A stretch of 14,793 nt of DNA from Bacillota bacterium (GTDB lineage: Bacteria > Bacillota > Clostridia > Oscillospirales > Ruminococcaceae). Below are positions 1 through 6,334 of the stretch, piece by piece (position 1 is the stretch's first letter; each line of letters opens with the position of its first letter). The notes beneath the pieces were generated by a model. It was not told the DNA's origin. It worked only from the letters and a program-made list of their open reading frames with translations, and did not search any database. A program made the translations under genes and the position numbers. Location of the stretch: contig JAEXAZ010000249.1 of the NCBI GenBank assembly GCA_023394255.1, positions 1 to 14,793 on the forward strand, given 5' to 3'.

Positions 1-188
1 TTCTGGAGGCCTTCCAGTGCGCGGTAAACAGTACGCGGCGACAAGCCTGCCCTGTTACTGATCGCATCCGCGCAGGATACGGCAAAAGAAAGTGGATTCC
101 GGATGCTGCTCACCGCACAGAAAACCATTGCTTCAGCCGGAGACAGGCCAAAGCTGAACAATTTGTTGCCCATGCTGAAATAGTTCAT
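1..188 (-). CDS. Helix-turn-helix protein, N-terminal part (runs off the left edge)
   Basis: The minus strand is open from an ATG at 188-186 to the window edge, giving 62 codons. The start is MNYFSMGNKLFSFGLSPAEA, followed by a segment with ISNRAGLSPRTVYRALEGLQ that looks like a helix-turn-helix (turn around GLSPRT, recognition helix TVYRALEGL). This resembles the HTH_36 or winged-helix proteins common in Clostridial mobile elements, where they serve as regulators or replication-initiator-like proteins. Only the N-terminus is visible, so the role is unknown. It is transcribed divergently from the barnase-like gene. Purines suitable for ribosome binding (AAAGGGG) lie just upstream of the ATG on the minus strand. 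Confidence 0.6.
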   Translation of the reverse strand, partial: MNYFSMGNKLFSFGLSPAEAMVFCAVSSIRNPLSFAVSCADAISNRAGLSPRTVYRALEGLQ

Positions 189-347
189 TTTGATTTACCC
201 CTTTCCGCATTAAAAGAGCGCCTGAATCAGACGGTCTCTTGATGATTTTTATGGTTACTTGTCCTAAAGAAAAAAATATGCTAGATTTGATATGCTCATA
301 ATTTACGTATTAGGTTGCAAAATAGTGTAACTTTTGTCCGTTTTTAC

Positions 348-388
348 CCTATTAGTGAAAGGACTTCGTCCTTATCATGAAATAGGAG
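348..388 (+). promoter_or_regulatory. Nested inverted repeats in the toxin leader, reaching the ribosome-binding site
   Basis: AAGGAC (359-364) and GTCCTT (368-373) form a perfect 6-bp stem with a 3-base loop. Outside it, CCTATT (348-353) can pair with AATAGG (381-386), which covers the first bases of the AGGAG (384-388) serving the barnase-like gene. Pairing of the outer arms would partly hide the ribosome-binding site. That this regulates toxin translation is inference. The rest of the 189-397 intergenic region is AT-rich and holds no promoter I would defend. Confidence 0.4.
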
Positions 389-397
389 ATGTTTGAG

Positions 398-994
398 ATG
401 TACATCAAAAAAGTGTATGGCTATGTTTTACCATGTAACGGTTTGTCACCAATTTCCAAGGGCCTGCTGGATTATTACAGTCCGCCAAAAGTCCGTAGCA
501 GTCATTATAAGCACTGGGTGGCTCAGCTTGATTTAAGGACTTGTTTTGTCTGCCGAAATAAGCACGGCGAAATTTATGATGCAGATGAAATGCCTATGGA
601 AGAACCGCCGGTTCACCCGAATTGCCGATGCGTTATTGAAATGATGGATGCTGCTTTTGTGGGACAGGGGACAAAAGACGGTGAAAATGGGGCGGATTGG
701 TGGATTAAAAATTATGGGTACTTACCAGATTATTATATATCAGAGGGGGATTTAGCTGATTTGGGTTGGAGGCGAGGCAAAGCTCCCGCAAAATTCGCCC
801 CGGGCAAAATGACCACAATGGGTATCTATCGGAATAATAATAGGCATTTACCACAAGCTATAGGTCGGATTTGGTATGAAGCGGATATCAATTATTACAG
901 TGGGAAGCGAAACGGCCACCGTCTGCTATGGTCGAATGATGGGCTGATTTTTGTAACTTATGACCATTATATAACATTCTTAGAGATTATATAG
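398..994 (+). CDS. MuF-type cysteine module fused to a barnase-like ribonuclease toxin
   Basis: This is a 198-residue protein in two parts. Residues 36-80 carry DLRTCFVCRNKHGEIY and then PPVHPNCRC, so C49, C52, H73, C76 and C78 form the metal-site-like signature found at the C-terminus of phage Mu F-type minor head proteins. Residues 98-198 align with barnase from GADWW to DHYITF. The barnase catalytic residues E73, R83, R87 and H102 are matched by E161, R171, R175 and H190. The position of barnase K27 is E116, and R59 is replaced by Asn. The predicted activity is RNA cleavage. There is no signal peptide. The ATG at 389 directly abuts the AGGAG at 384-388, so the ATG at 398, with 9 bases of spacing, is the better start. 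A stop at 383-385 closes the frame upstream, so the large N-terminal part of a full MuF head protein is absent. The barstar-like gene follows after 12 bases. Confidence 0.85.
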   Translation: MYIKKVYGYVLPCNGLSPISKGLLDYYSPPKVRSSHYKHWVAQLDLRTCFVCRNKHGEIYDADEMPMEEPPVHPNCRCVIEMMDAAFVGQGTKDGENGADWWIKNYGYLPDYYISEGDLADLGWRRGKAPAKFAPGKMTTMGIYRNNNRHLPQAIGRIWYEADINYYSGKRNGHRLLWSNDGLIFVTYDHYITFLEII

Positions 995-1006
995 GAGGAA
1001 ATTCAT

Positions 1007-1300
1007 ATGAACGAACAGAAGATCGTTATGTTAGATTTAACCGACTGCAAATATTTAGGCGAACTTCACCAAAGAATTAAGAAAGCCTTTAACTTTCCCA
1101 ATTTTTATGGGGAAAATTGGGATGCATTTTGGGATTTACTTAGATCTGATTGTGACGCTGACAAGGTTGAAATCATTGGCGAGTATACTTTATCCAAAGA
1201 GTTTGATGGGGAAATTGAAAAAATGCATAAAGTACTACAAGATTTTAAAGAGAACTGTGAAAAACTTGGGGATAGCATTGACTTTGAAATTATGAGTTAA
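1007..1300 (+). CDS. Barstar-family ribonuclease inhibitor (immunity protein)
   Basis: This 97-residue protein is close to the length of barstar (about 90). The core FPNFYGENWDAFWDLL at residues 30-45 matches barstar PEYYGENLDALWDCL, including the acidic residues equivalent to D35 and D39 that plug the barnase active site. VLQDFKEN near residue 80 matches VLQVFREA and keeps the equivalent of E76. The expected role is tight cytoplasmic inhibition of the adjacent barnase-like toxin. The AGGAGG at 993-998 overlaps the toxin stop codon and lies 8 bases from the ATG, so the two genes are almost certainly co-transcribed and probably translationally coupled. Confidence 0.88.
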   Translation: MNEQKIVMLDLTDCKYLGELHQRIKKAFNFPNFYGENWDAFWDLLRSDCDADKVEIIGEYTLSKEFDGEIEKMHKVLQDFKENCEKLGDSIDFEIMS

Positions 1301-1328
1301 CCACGCAAAATGAGCATTACATGAAGTA

Positions 1329-1364
1329 CAAGGGCGTCACTGGTTTTTATCGGTGACACCCTTG
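1329..1364. terminator. Possible terminator hairpin after the toxin-immunity pair
   Basis: CAAGGGCGTCAC (1329-1340) and GTGACACCCTTG (1353-1364) pair over 12 bases with one mismatch around a 12-base loop. No uridine tract follows on either side, so it could be a rho-independent-like end shared by the converging genes, or only an inverted repeat. It lies between the immunity gene and the converging minus-strand fragment. Confidence 0.4.
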
Positions 1365-1379
1365 CATTCTGCCTGCGTC

Positions 1380-1897
1380 CTATCTTCTCTTCGGGATCTC
1401 CGGCATACAGTAGGCGCTGGCCCTGTGCTGCCTGCGTACCAGCAGAATAATTAGCACCATCAATGCCAGGAAGCAAAGCATGGAAGCCAAAACAGCCGCC
1501 GCACCCGGCCTGCGAATGGTTTCAGGGATTACCTGCTGGACATTAGCCGCTTGCGCCAGTTGTTCCTTGTGCTTCAGCTGCTGGCGGCGCAGTAATTCTT
1601 CCAGTTGCTCGCGTGGATCCGCCTGTGCATTATCACTTCCGGGTTCCGCAGGACTTCCCTGCACTGGATCAACCTGCCCTGCATGGAGCTCCTGTTTCGC
1701 TGTCGGGTTTGTTTTGGCCGCTGCCGGTGTTTCTGGAACAGGTTCCTCTATGATCGGTTCCTCGCTGGCCAGTCGGATGCGTACCTTTTTGTAGGTCATC
1801 CTTCCGTCACTGTTCACGGCGATCACCTGAAGCTGTATATCGCTGTCCAACAAAATAAAGTGGGATTTTGTAATGTCTTCTTTGTGGCCGCCCCAAA
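1380..1897 (-). pseudogene. 3' fragment of a gene for a membrane-anchored protein, cut by the IS21-like element
   Basis: Only the part outside the insertion element is listed. The open frame continues to 1979 but its first ~27 codons come from the element end. The fragment begins WGGHKEDITKSHFILLDSDI, a strand-rich region. It continues into a Pro/Glu/Gln-rich linker (EEPIIEEPVPETPAAAKT), a charged helical stretch (LEELLRRQQLKHKEQLAQ), one transmembrane segment (VLASMLCFLALMVLIILLV) and a short basic tail. This is the plan of a surface or conjugation-associated protein with a C-terminal anchor. I do not recognise the family. A matching in-frame piece lies beyond the element at 4113-4180. Confidence 0.55.
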
Positions 1898-1950
1898 TGT
1901 CAGCGCCGGGTATAAAATGAAAGAAAGCGCCGGGGAAAAAATGTAGGTTT
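1898..1950 (+). repeat. Left terminal inverted repeat of the IS21-like element
   Basis: This segment runs from TGTCAGCGCC to ATGTAGGTTT and mirrors 4061-4112. It holds two copies of the AGCGCCGGG...ATG repeat (1902 and 1926), with a third GCGCCGG just inside at 1951. These are likely IstA binding sites. Confidence 0.8.
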
Positions 1951-2020
1951 GCGCCGGAGGAGGATGCAATATGGTACACTCAAATCTGACTGTCAGGAGG
2001 CAGCCGGAAAGGGTGTAGGA

Positions 2021-3240
2021 ATGGAAGGAGCAAACTGGATGGATATCCGAAGCGACCGGCAAAAAGGACTGAGCTACACAGAGATAGCTCGCAAGTATCA
2101 CATCGACCCGAGGACGGCGAAGAAGTACGCAGAGAGCGAGACGCGCCCGGTGTACAGCCTGAGCGGCGTTAAACCGTCAAAGCTTGACCCGTACAAGGAG
2201 CAAATAATGGTATAGTTGGAGGAGGCGCCGTATTCGGCGGAGCGGATCCTTGAGAAAATCCAAGAGCAGGGTTTCACCGGTGGCCACAGCATTGTGCGGG
2301 AGTTTGTGCGCAACAAGAAGGAGCATCTGGAGGAGAAAGCGACGGTGCGGTTCGAGACAATGCCTGGACTGCAAGGTCAGATGGACTGGGCATTTTTCGA
2401 GGATCATACTGTTTTGGAGGATGCAAGCTAAAGAAGCTGTACTGCTTCCTGCTCATACTGGGATACTCCCGGACGCGGTACATAGAGTTTGTGACCGACA
2501 TGAGCACGAACACGCTTATCCGCTGCCATGCCAACGCATTCCGGTATTTTGGCGGCTACCCGGAGGAAATGCTGTATGACAACATGAAGCAGGTAGTCGT
2601 CAAGCGGCTGCTCAAGCAGGAGGACAGCACTCTTAACCGGCAGTTCGAGGACTTCGCCGGATTCTACGGCTTCAAGCCGGTACTGTGCAGACCATATCGC
2701 GGCCAGACAAAGGGCAAGGTTGAAAGAACGGTACAGTTCGTACGAGACAATTTCATGGTCGGCATCAGGTACAAGTCCTTGGATGACCTCAACGGGCAGG
2801 CTCTGGCGTGGTGCAATAAAGTCAACTCCAAGGTTCACGCAACTACAAATGAGATTCCCTTTGAGAGACTAAAAAAAGAGAATCTCAACCCTCTGGGACG
2901 TGAATACATCATTGACAAAATTAATCTGCGTCGGGTACAAAAAGACTGCCTCATCTCGTACGGCGGTAATCAGTATTCCGTGCCATCGGAATACACCGGA
3001 CGCGATGTGGCAGTCGTTGCTTTGGACAATATGCTCGCCGCCTACCACGAGGGAAAGCAAATTGCCTTGCACCGAATATCCTATCAGAAAAAGGACATAG
3101 TCGTCAATGCGCACCATTACCGAAGATTGACGATGAAGCAGTCCTTTGAAATAGAAAACACCCTGCTTGACGGCGACAATATCGTAGACTTCCCAGTCAA
3201 TCTGAGGGATTTGAGCCGGTATGACGAGGCGCTGCTATGA
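2021..3240 (+). pseudogene. istA: IS21-family transposase IstA, broken by a TAG and a 1-base deletion
   Basis: The N-terminal region carries an HTH (DRQKGLSYTEIARKYHIDP), then a DDE integrase core. The first Asp is in GQMDWAFFED, the second in MLYDNMKQVV, and the Glu is in GKVERTVQFVRDNF, so all three are present. The reading frame is interrupted twice. A TAG at 2213-2215 replaces what is probably a Trp codon before LEEAPYSAERILEKI. At about 2423 one base is missing, so the frame ending LEDAS-stop must shift to continue as KLKKLYCFLLILGYSR. From about 2422 to the TGA at 3240 the frame is intact. The start may be ATG 2021 or ATG 2039, the latter 8 bases after a GGAG. The TGA overlaps the istB ATG. 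Unless recoded or complemented, the transposase is inactive. Confidence 0.85.
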
Positions 3241-4034
3241 GTGAGTTGACGATGGAACGTCTCAGGGAAAGCCTTGAGAGCCTGAAAATGAAAAACACCC
3301 TTGAGATACTGGATAATTATCTCGAAAGGGCTGTGAAGGACAAGCTCAATATTGTGGAGGTGCTCGACCATATCTTTGCCGAGGAAGCTCTCGGCAAGCG
3401 CAGAAGGGCTTACGAGAAGCAGGTGCAGATGTCCGGATTCCCCATCAAAAAGACGCTGGAGGACTTCGACTTCAGCTTTCAGCCCTCTATTGACAAGCGC
3501 CAGATTGACGAACTTGCCACCATGCGTTTCCTTGAAAACGGCGAGAATGTTGTGTTCCTCGGTCCGCCCGGCGTGGGCAAAACGCATCTCGCCTCGGCGC
3601 TCGGCATGGTTGCCGCCAGACACCGCTGCTCAACCTATTACATCAACTGCCATACCCTCATTGAGCAGCTCAAAAAGGCGCATTTCGAGAGCCGCCTGCC
3701 CGACAAGCTCAGGACGCTGGGCAAGTACAAAATGCTCATTATTGACGAAATCGGTTACCTGCCGATGGACATTCAGGGAGCTAATCTCTTCTTCCAACTC
3801 ATTGCTAGAAGGTATGAGAAAGCTTCCACTGTCTTTACCTCCAACAAGACCTTTTCACAGTGGAACGAGGTCTTTGCGGATGTCACCATCGCTTCGGCAA
3901 TCCTTGACCGGGTGCTCCACCACGCCACTGTCATCAATATCAAGGGTGAGAGCTATCGCCTCAAGAAGCGCAAGGAGTATATGAAGCAAAAACAGCACAT
4001 CGTCAATACCCTATTTGAGCAGGGTAACAACTAA
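3237..4034 (+). CDS. istB: IS21-family helper ATPase IstB
   Basis: This 265-residue AAA+ protein has the usual IstB length. The Walker A motif GPPGVGKTHLA is at residues 109-119 and Walker B MLIIDEIGYLP at 166-176. An N-terminal helical domain precedes these, and the C-terminus is basic (LKKRKEYMKQ). IstB binds DNA, uses ATP and assembles target DNA for the IstA transposase, like DnaA/DnaC-type helicase loaders. The ATGA overlap with istA indicates coupled translation. The gene looks fully intact although istA is broken, so it could still serve related IS21 copies in trans. Confidence 0.92.
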   Translation: MSELTMERLRESLESLKMKNTLEILDNYLERAVKDKLNIVEVLDHIFAEEALGKRRRAYEKQVQMSGFPIKKTLEDFDFSFQPSIDKRQIDELATMRFLENGENVVFLGPPGVGKTHLASALGMVAARHRCSTYYINCHTLIEQLKKAHFESRLPDKLRTLGKYKMLIIDEIGYLPMDIQGANLFFQLIARRYEKASTVFTSNKTFSQWNEVFADVTIASAILDRVLHHATVINIKGESYRLKKRKEYMKQKQHIVNTLFEQGNN

Positions 4035-4060
4035 TTTTCGTACATCACTTCACCGCTAGA

Positions 4061-4112
4061 AACCTACAAAATTTAACCGGCGCTTTTCTGCATTTTTACA
4101 TTGGCGTTGACA
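4061..4112 (-). repeat. Right terminal inverted repeat of the IS21-like element
   Basis: Read on the minus strand from 4112, this begins TGTCAACGCC and passes through AAAAATG, AGCGCCGG and TTTTGTAGGTTT. It aligns with the left end at 1898-1950 with scattered mismatches. Confidence 0.8.
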
Positions 4113-4180
4113 ACGGAATATTGGGCTTTGATTTTACCCTTCCCGCTTAGAGCTGTCGCTGTAAACGGACGCTTGACAAT
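4113..4180 (-). pseudogene. Flanking fragment of the gene interrupted by the IS21-like element
   Basis: On the minus strand, after a TGA at 4183-4181, an open frame reads VKRPFTATALSGKGKIKAQY up to the element border. If one T at the junction is counted as duplicated, the frame joins the W-G-G-H start of the fragment at 1897. This suggests both pieces belonged to one strand-rich extracellular-type domain. The upstream stop means the 5' part of the gene is missing, so the site was also rearranged. The fragment overlaps the -35 of the MarR-gene promoter. Confidence 0.35.
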
Positions 4181-4201
4181 TCATGTTTACCGTGATAAAC
4201 T
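4173..4201 (+). promoter_or_regulatory. Predicted sigma-70-type promoter of the MarR-flavodoxin operon
   Basis: A perfect -35 TTGACA (4173-4178) is followed after 17 bases by TAAACT (4196-4201), a 4/6 match to TATAAT. It lies 65 bases upstream of the likely TTG start at 4267, and its -10 is covered by the tandem operator-like boxes. Confidence 0.6.
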
Positions 4202-4213
4202 TTATCGAGATAA
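4187..4213 (+). promoter_or_regulatory. Two tandem TTAyCnnGATAA boxes, probable MarR operators
   Basis: TTACCGTGATAA (4187-4198) and TTATCGAGATAA (4202-4213) are near-identical palindromic boxes. The second has perfect TTATC/GATAA half-sites and the first differs at one base. They are spaced 15 bp apart and overlap the -10 and the start region of the predicted promoter. MarR-family proteins typically repress their own promoter through such dyads, so autoregulation by the adjacent gene is likely. This is inference from position and symmetry. Confidence 0.6.
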
Positions 4214-4266
4214 TATTACCAATAAATGTATCTGATGAAAGTCTCGGAGTTAGAAGGTGGTTGAAC

Positions 4267-4737
4267 TTGACATGTAATGATACGTCCTGCGACATGATTA
4301 GGATCGACAAACTTTTACAGGAAAGCTATTCGAAGTTTTCTAAAGCAAAAGGGCACCATTATTCCCCGCAAGGATTGACACCACAGCAGATCAGCATTTT
4401 GATGTTTCTTGACCAAAACGGATCGATGAAAGTAAGTGATATTGCTTCCAAACTAAAAATGGTGGACAGCAACGTATCAAATATCTGCACCCGGCTTGAA
4501 AAAGCCGGATTCGTGAAACGTGACCGGCTGAAAGACAACCAAAGGGTCGTCATAATTGAGCTGACCAGTGAGGCCGTTTTGAAAATGAACGAAATCAAAG
4601 CAAGCGTCAATGAACTCAGTCTGAAAGTGAACGAACGCGTCTCGCAACAGGATTTGGAGGTTATCTGCACAGGGCTCTCGAAACTGAATACATTGCTTGA
4701 TTTACTTCTCGAAGAATCTCATGAAAGAAAGAGGTAG
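4267..4737 (+). CDS. MarR-family transcriptional regulator
   Basis: This 156-residue protein has a standard MarR length when started at TTG 4267, which follows AGAAGGTGG (ends 4260) by 6 bases. An in-frame ATG at 4183 lies inside the promoter and operators and cannot be the start; ATG 4294 is an alternative with no good ribosome-binding site. The winged HTH runs from LTPQQISILMFLDQNG through VSDIASKLKMVDSNVSNIC (recognition helix) to the wing KRDRLKDNQRVVIIELT. Helical ends for dimerisation flank it. The flavodoxin-like gene follows after 3 bases, so this regulator probably controls its own operon and perhaps the nitroreductase. Such regulators usually respond to small aromatic or oxidising compounds, but the ligand is unknown here. 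Confidence 0.88.
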   Translation: MTCNDTSCDMIRIDKLLQESYSKFSKAKGHHYSPQGLTPQQISILMFLDQNGSMKVSDIASKLKMVDSNVSNICTRLEKAGFVKRDRLKDNQRVVIIELTSEAVLKMNEIKASVNELSLKVNERVSQQDLEVICTGLSKLNTLLDLLLEESHERKR

Positions 4738-4740
4738 CCT

Positions 4741-5190
4741 ATGAAGAAATGTCTGATTGTTTACTATTCTTACCACCACGGTAATACGAAGAAAATCGCT
4801 TCCGCCATGGCGGAGGCTGTCGGCGCCGAGCTTTGCACAGTTGACGATCTCAACAGCAAAAAACTCCAGGATTACGAACTCATCGGCTTTGGCGCCGGGA
4901 TTGCCTATGGAAAGCATTATGATAAACTCCTCCAAACCGCGGGCGCACTGGATCTGCGTGGCAAGACCGCTTTTGTTTTCTCGACAAGCGGCAGCGGAAA
5001 AGCAGAATCCAATCACACGCCGCTCATAGAATTGCTTAAAAAATCAGGCGCCAAGATCGCGGGCAGTTTCGCCTGCAAAGGCTTTGACACCGCGGGACCG
5101 TTTAAATTAATCGGCGGCATAGCAAAAGGCCATCCGGATGCCGCAGATATCGAATCCGCCAGAAAATTTGCTCTGGAAATGCTTCGGTAA
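4741..5190 (+). CDS. Flavodoxin-family protein
   Basis: This 149-residue protein opens with a beta strand and an FMN phosphate-binding loop (CLIVYYSYHHGNTKKIA, residues 4-20), the T/S-x-x-G-N-T type of flavodoxins. Further features are an acidic-aromatic strand end (DYELIGFGAGIAYGKHYDKL) and the loop VFSTSGSGKAESNH near residues 79-92. It is probably an FMN-binding electron carrier or small flavoreductase in the cytoplasm. AAGAGG 6 bases upstream of the ATG overlaps the end of the MarR gene, so the two form an operon. A hairpin (CCGGAG 5208-5213 with CTCCGG 5227-5232) follows but has no U tract, so read-through to the nitroreductase is possible. Confidence 0.85.
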   Translation: MKKCLIVYYSYHHGNTKKIASAMAEAVGAELCTVDDLNSKKLQDYELIGFGAGIAYGKHYDKLLQTAGALDLRGKTAFVFSTSGSGKAESNHTPLIELLKKSGAKIAGSFACKGFDTAGPFKLIGGIAKGHPDAADIESARKFALEMLR

Positions 5191-5335
5191 ATTTCCTCGG
5201 CCAACTTCCGGAGTATCTGAGGGAGCCTCCGGCAGGCATAACTGAAAAGATGTGAATAACCAGAGGCGATATGTCGATCCTAAGTAAAGCATGTGTTTCC
5301 CGTACATACGAAAAAGAATTGTTGGAGGTATTCAA

Positions 5336-5977
5336 ATGAATGTAACTGATGCGCTATTTGCCCGTCACGGCTGTAGGTCCTTCAAGTCTGAGCCGGTTGA
5401 CCAAAACACCATTAAAACCATTTTGGAAGCGGCGACACGCGCCGCATCCGGGGGTAACTCGCAGCCATGGGAAGTTTTCGTCGCCGGAGGCGATGCGCTG
5501 GAGAGGGTCAAGCGGTTATTTCTGAGCAACGCTCAAAACGGACCGCAGGCCGCTCCCGATATGTCGAAATTGCCGCCCGTCCACCTGGCCCGCATGCAGG
5601 AACTGCTTTCGGATATGGGCGCCGCTGCCGGAGAGGCAGTAAACGAGATCGGGACGCTGATGGGGGAATTTTTTAACGCTCCCGCGGTTATCTATTTATG
5701 TATGGACAAGAACCTTGCGGGATTATCGTTCTTCGACCTGGGCGCGCTCTCGCAGGGTATCATGCTGAAAGCATTGGAACACGGCCTTTCGACGATGCCG
5801 GCGGGGTGCCTTGTACAGTACCCCGAGATTCTTCACGCAGAGTTGGGCATTCCCGACGAGCTGTCGGTGATAGCCGGGATCGCAATCGGCTATGAGAACA
5901 GCCTTCATCCGATTAATAAATTCCGCAGCAGGAGAAGGCCGATTGAAGAGGTAGTTACCTTTAAGGGGTTTAATTAA
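5336..5977 (+). CDS. Nitroreductase-family FMN oxidoreductase
   Basis: This is a 213-residue protein. The N-terminal RHGCRSF (residues 10-16) is the FMN phosphate-contacting R-x-S-x-R-x-F-like motif. It is followed by AATRAASGGNSQPWEVFVA (32-50), the classic nitroreductase N-x-Q-P-W segment, and later by a Gly-rich stretch ending GIAIGYEN. The family forms dimers that reduce nitroaromatics, quinones or other electrophiles with NAD(P)H. The start at ATG 5336 has GGAGG 7 bases upstream; an in-frame ATG at 5291 has no such site. It lies 145 bases after the flavodoxin-like gene and ends before a strong terminator. Confidence 0.9.
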   Translation: MNVTDALFARHGCRSFKSEPVDQNTIKTILEAATRAASGGNSQPWEVFVAGGDALERVKRLFLSNAQNGPQAAPDMSKLPPVHLARMQELLSDMGAAAGEAVNEIGTLMGEFFNAPAVIYLCMDKNLAGLSFFDLGALSQGIMLKALEHGLSTMPAGCLVQYPEILHAELGIPDELSVIAGIAIGYENSLHPINKFRSRRRPIEEVVTFKGFN

Positions 5978-6066
5978 AGCAAGACTTTCCTGGTTTGGCA
6001 AACAGTAAGAGGGATAAACGCCTGCAAGGGAAAGCTGTCTGGATACCGCCCTCTGACACAAATTAA

Positions 6067-6117
6067 AAGCTACATTGTCTTGTGAAAACCGCGCAAGATA
6101 ATGTAGCTTATTTTATA
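6067..6117 (+). terminator. Strong rho-independent-like terminator after the nitroreductase gene
   Basis: AAGCTACATTGTCTTG (6067-6082) pairs with CAAGATAATGTAGCTT (6094-6109) over 16 bases with one G-U pair around an 11-base loop. ATTTTATATATTT follows. The 5978-6334 intergenic stretch contains this hairpin, a 22-codon ORF and a promoter. Confidence 0.8.
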
Positions 6118-6182
6118 TATTTATACATTAGTTTTGCATAAGTAGTCCTTGTCCCAAATCTCTGAATATAAGGAGATACCAA

Positions 6183-6251
6183 ATGAAGGACAAGAATCCT
6201 ACACCATCCATGAATACCGGATCCAGCGGTCCTGTGATGGGCGGTATGTAA
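6183..6251 (+). CDS. Possible 22-residue peptide
   Basis: ATG at 6183 to TAA at 6249-6251 encodes a short peptide that starts MKDKNPTPSMNTGSSG and ends in VMGGM. It is hydrophilic at the start and Gly/Met/Ser-rich at the end, with no membrane segment. AAGGAG (6170-6175) lies 7 bases upstream, as good as any ribosome-binding site in the window. It sits between a terminator and the promoter of the next gene. I do not recognise it. It may be a leader peptide, a small protein or the remnant of a larger gene. Confidence 0.4.
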   Translation: MKDKNPTPSMNTGSSGPVMGGM

Positions 6252-6273
6252 AATAAGCAAGGTATTCTCCATC

Positions 6274-6302
6274 TTGTTTTTAATATCGAAACATACTAGA
6301 AT
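6274..6302 (+). promoter_or_regulatory. Predicted promoter of the quinone-reductase-like gene
   Basis: TTGTTT (6274-6279), a 17-base spacer and TAGAAT (6297-6302, 5/6 to TATAAT) lie 33 bases before the ATG at 6335. Imperfect arms GGTATTCT (6261-6268) and AGAATATACC (6298-6307) flank it and could be an operator. Confidence 0.5.
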
Positions 6303-6334
6303 ATACCTATAAAGTCAAGAAAGGGGAACCGAAC

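Larger units (their letters stand above)
1898..4112 (+). mobile_element. IS21-family insertion sequence (istA defective, istB intact)
   Basis: The left end starts TGTCAGCGCC at 1898, and the right end read on the minus strand starts TGTCAACGCC at 4112. The two ends stay similar for about 52 bases, through GCGCCGG, an A-rich block and TGTAGGTTT. The left end also holds direct repeats of the unit AGCGCCGGG-A/T-rich-ATG at about 1902, 1926 and 1950, 24 bases apart. This matches the repeated terminal transposase-binding sites described for IS21-type elements. Length is 2215 bp, in the usual IS21 range. The overlapping istA-istB order is diagnostic. No target-site duplication is visible: the left flank ends GCCCCAAA and the right flank begins ACGGAATA. 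Confidence 0.88.

Noticed and set aside
1480..1946. Plus-strand open frames overlapping the membrane-protein fragment
   Set aside because: Their translations are Cys/Ser/Arg-rich with no domain pattern. They are antisense shadows of the minus-strand coding sequence.
1898..1970. The three 24-base-spaced GCGCCGG repeats as a CRISPR-like array
   Set aside because: The repeats are too short and too few, and they match the known multi-site ends of IS21 elements, with a mirrored copy at the other end.
4183..4266. ATG at 4183 as start of the MarR-family gene
   Set aside because: It lies within the promoter and first operator-like box and has no ribosome-binding site. TTG 4267 has AGAAGGTGG at a good distance.
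5208..5232. Hairpin CCGGAG/CTCCGG after the flavodoxin-like gene as a terminator
   Set aside because: The stem is short and no uridine run follows, so I do not call it a terminator.
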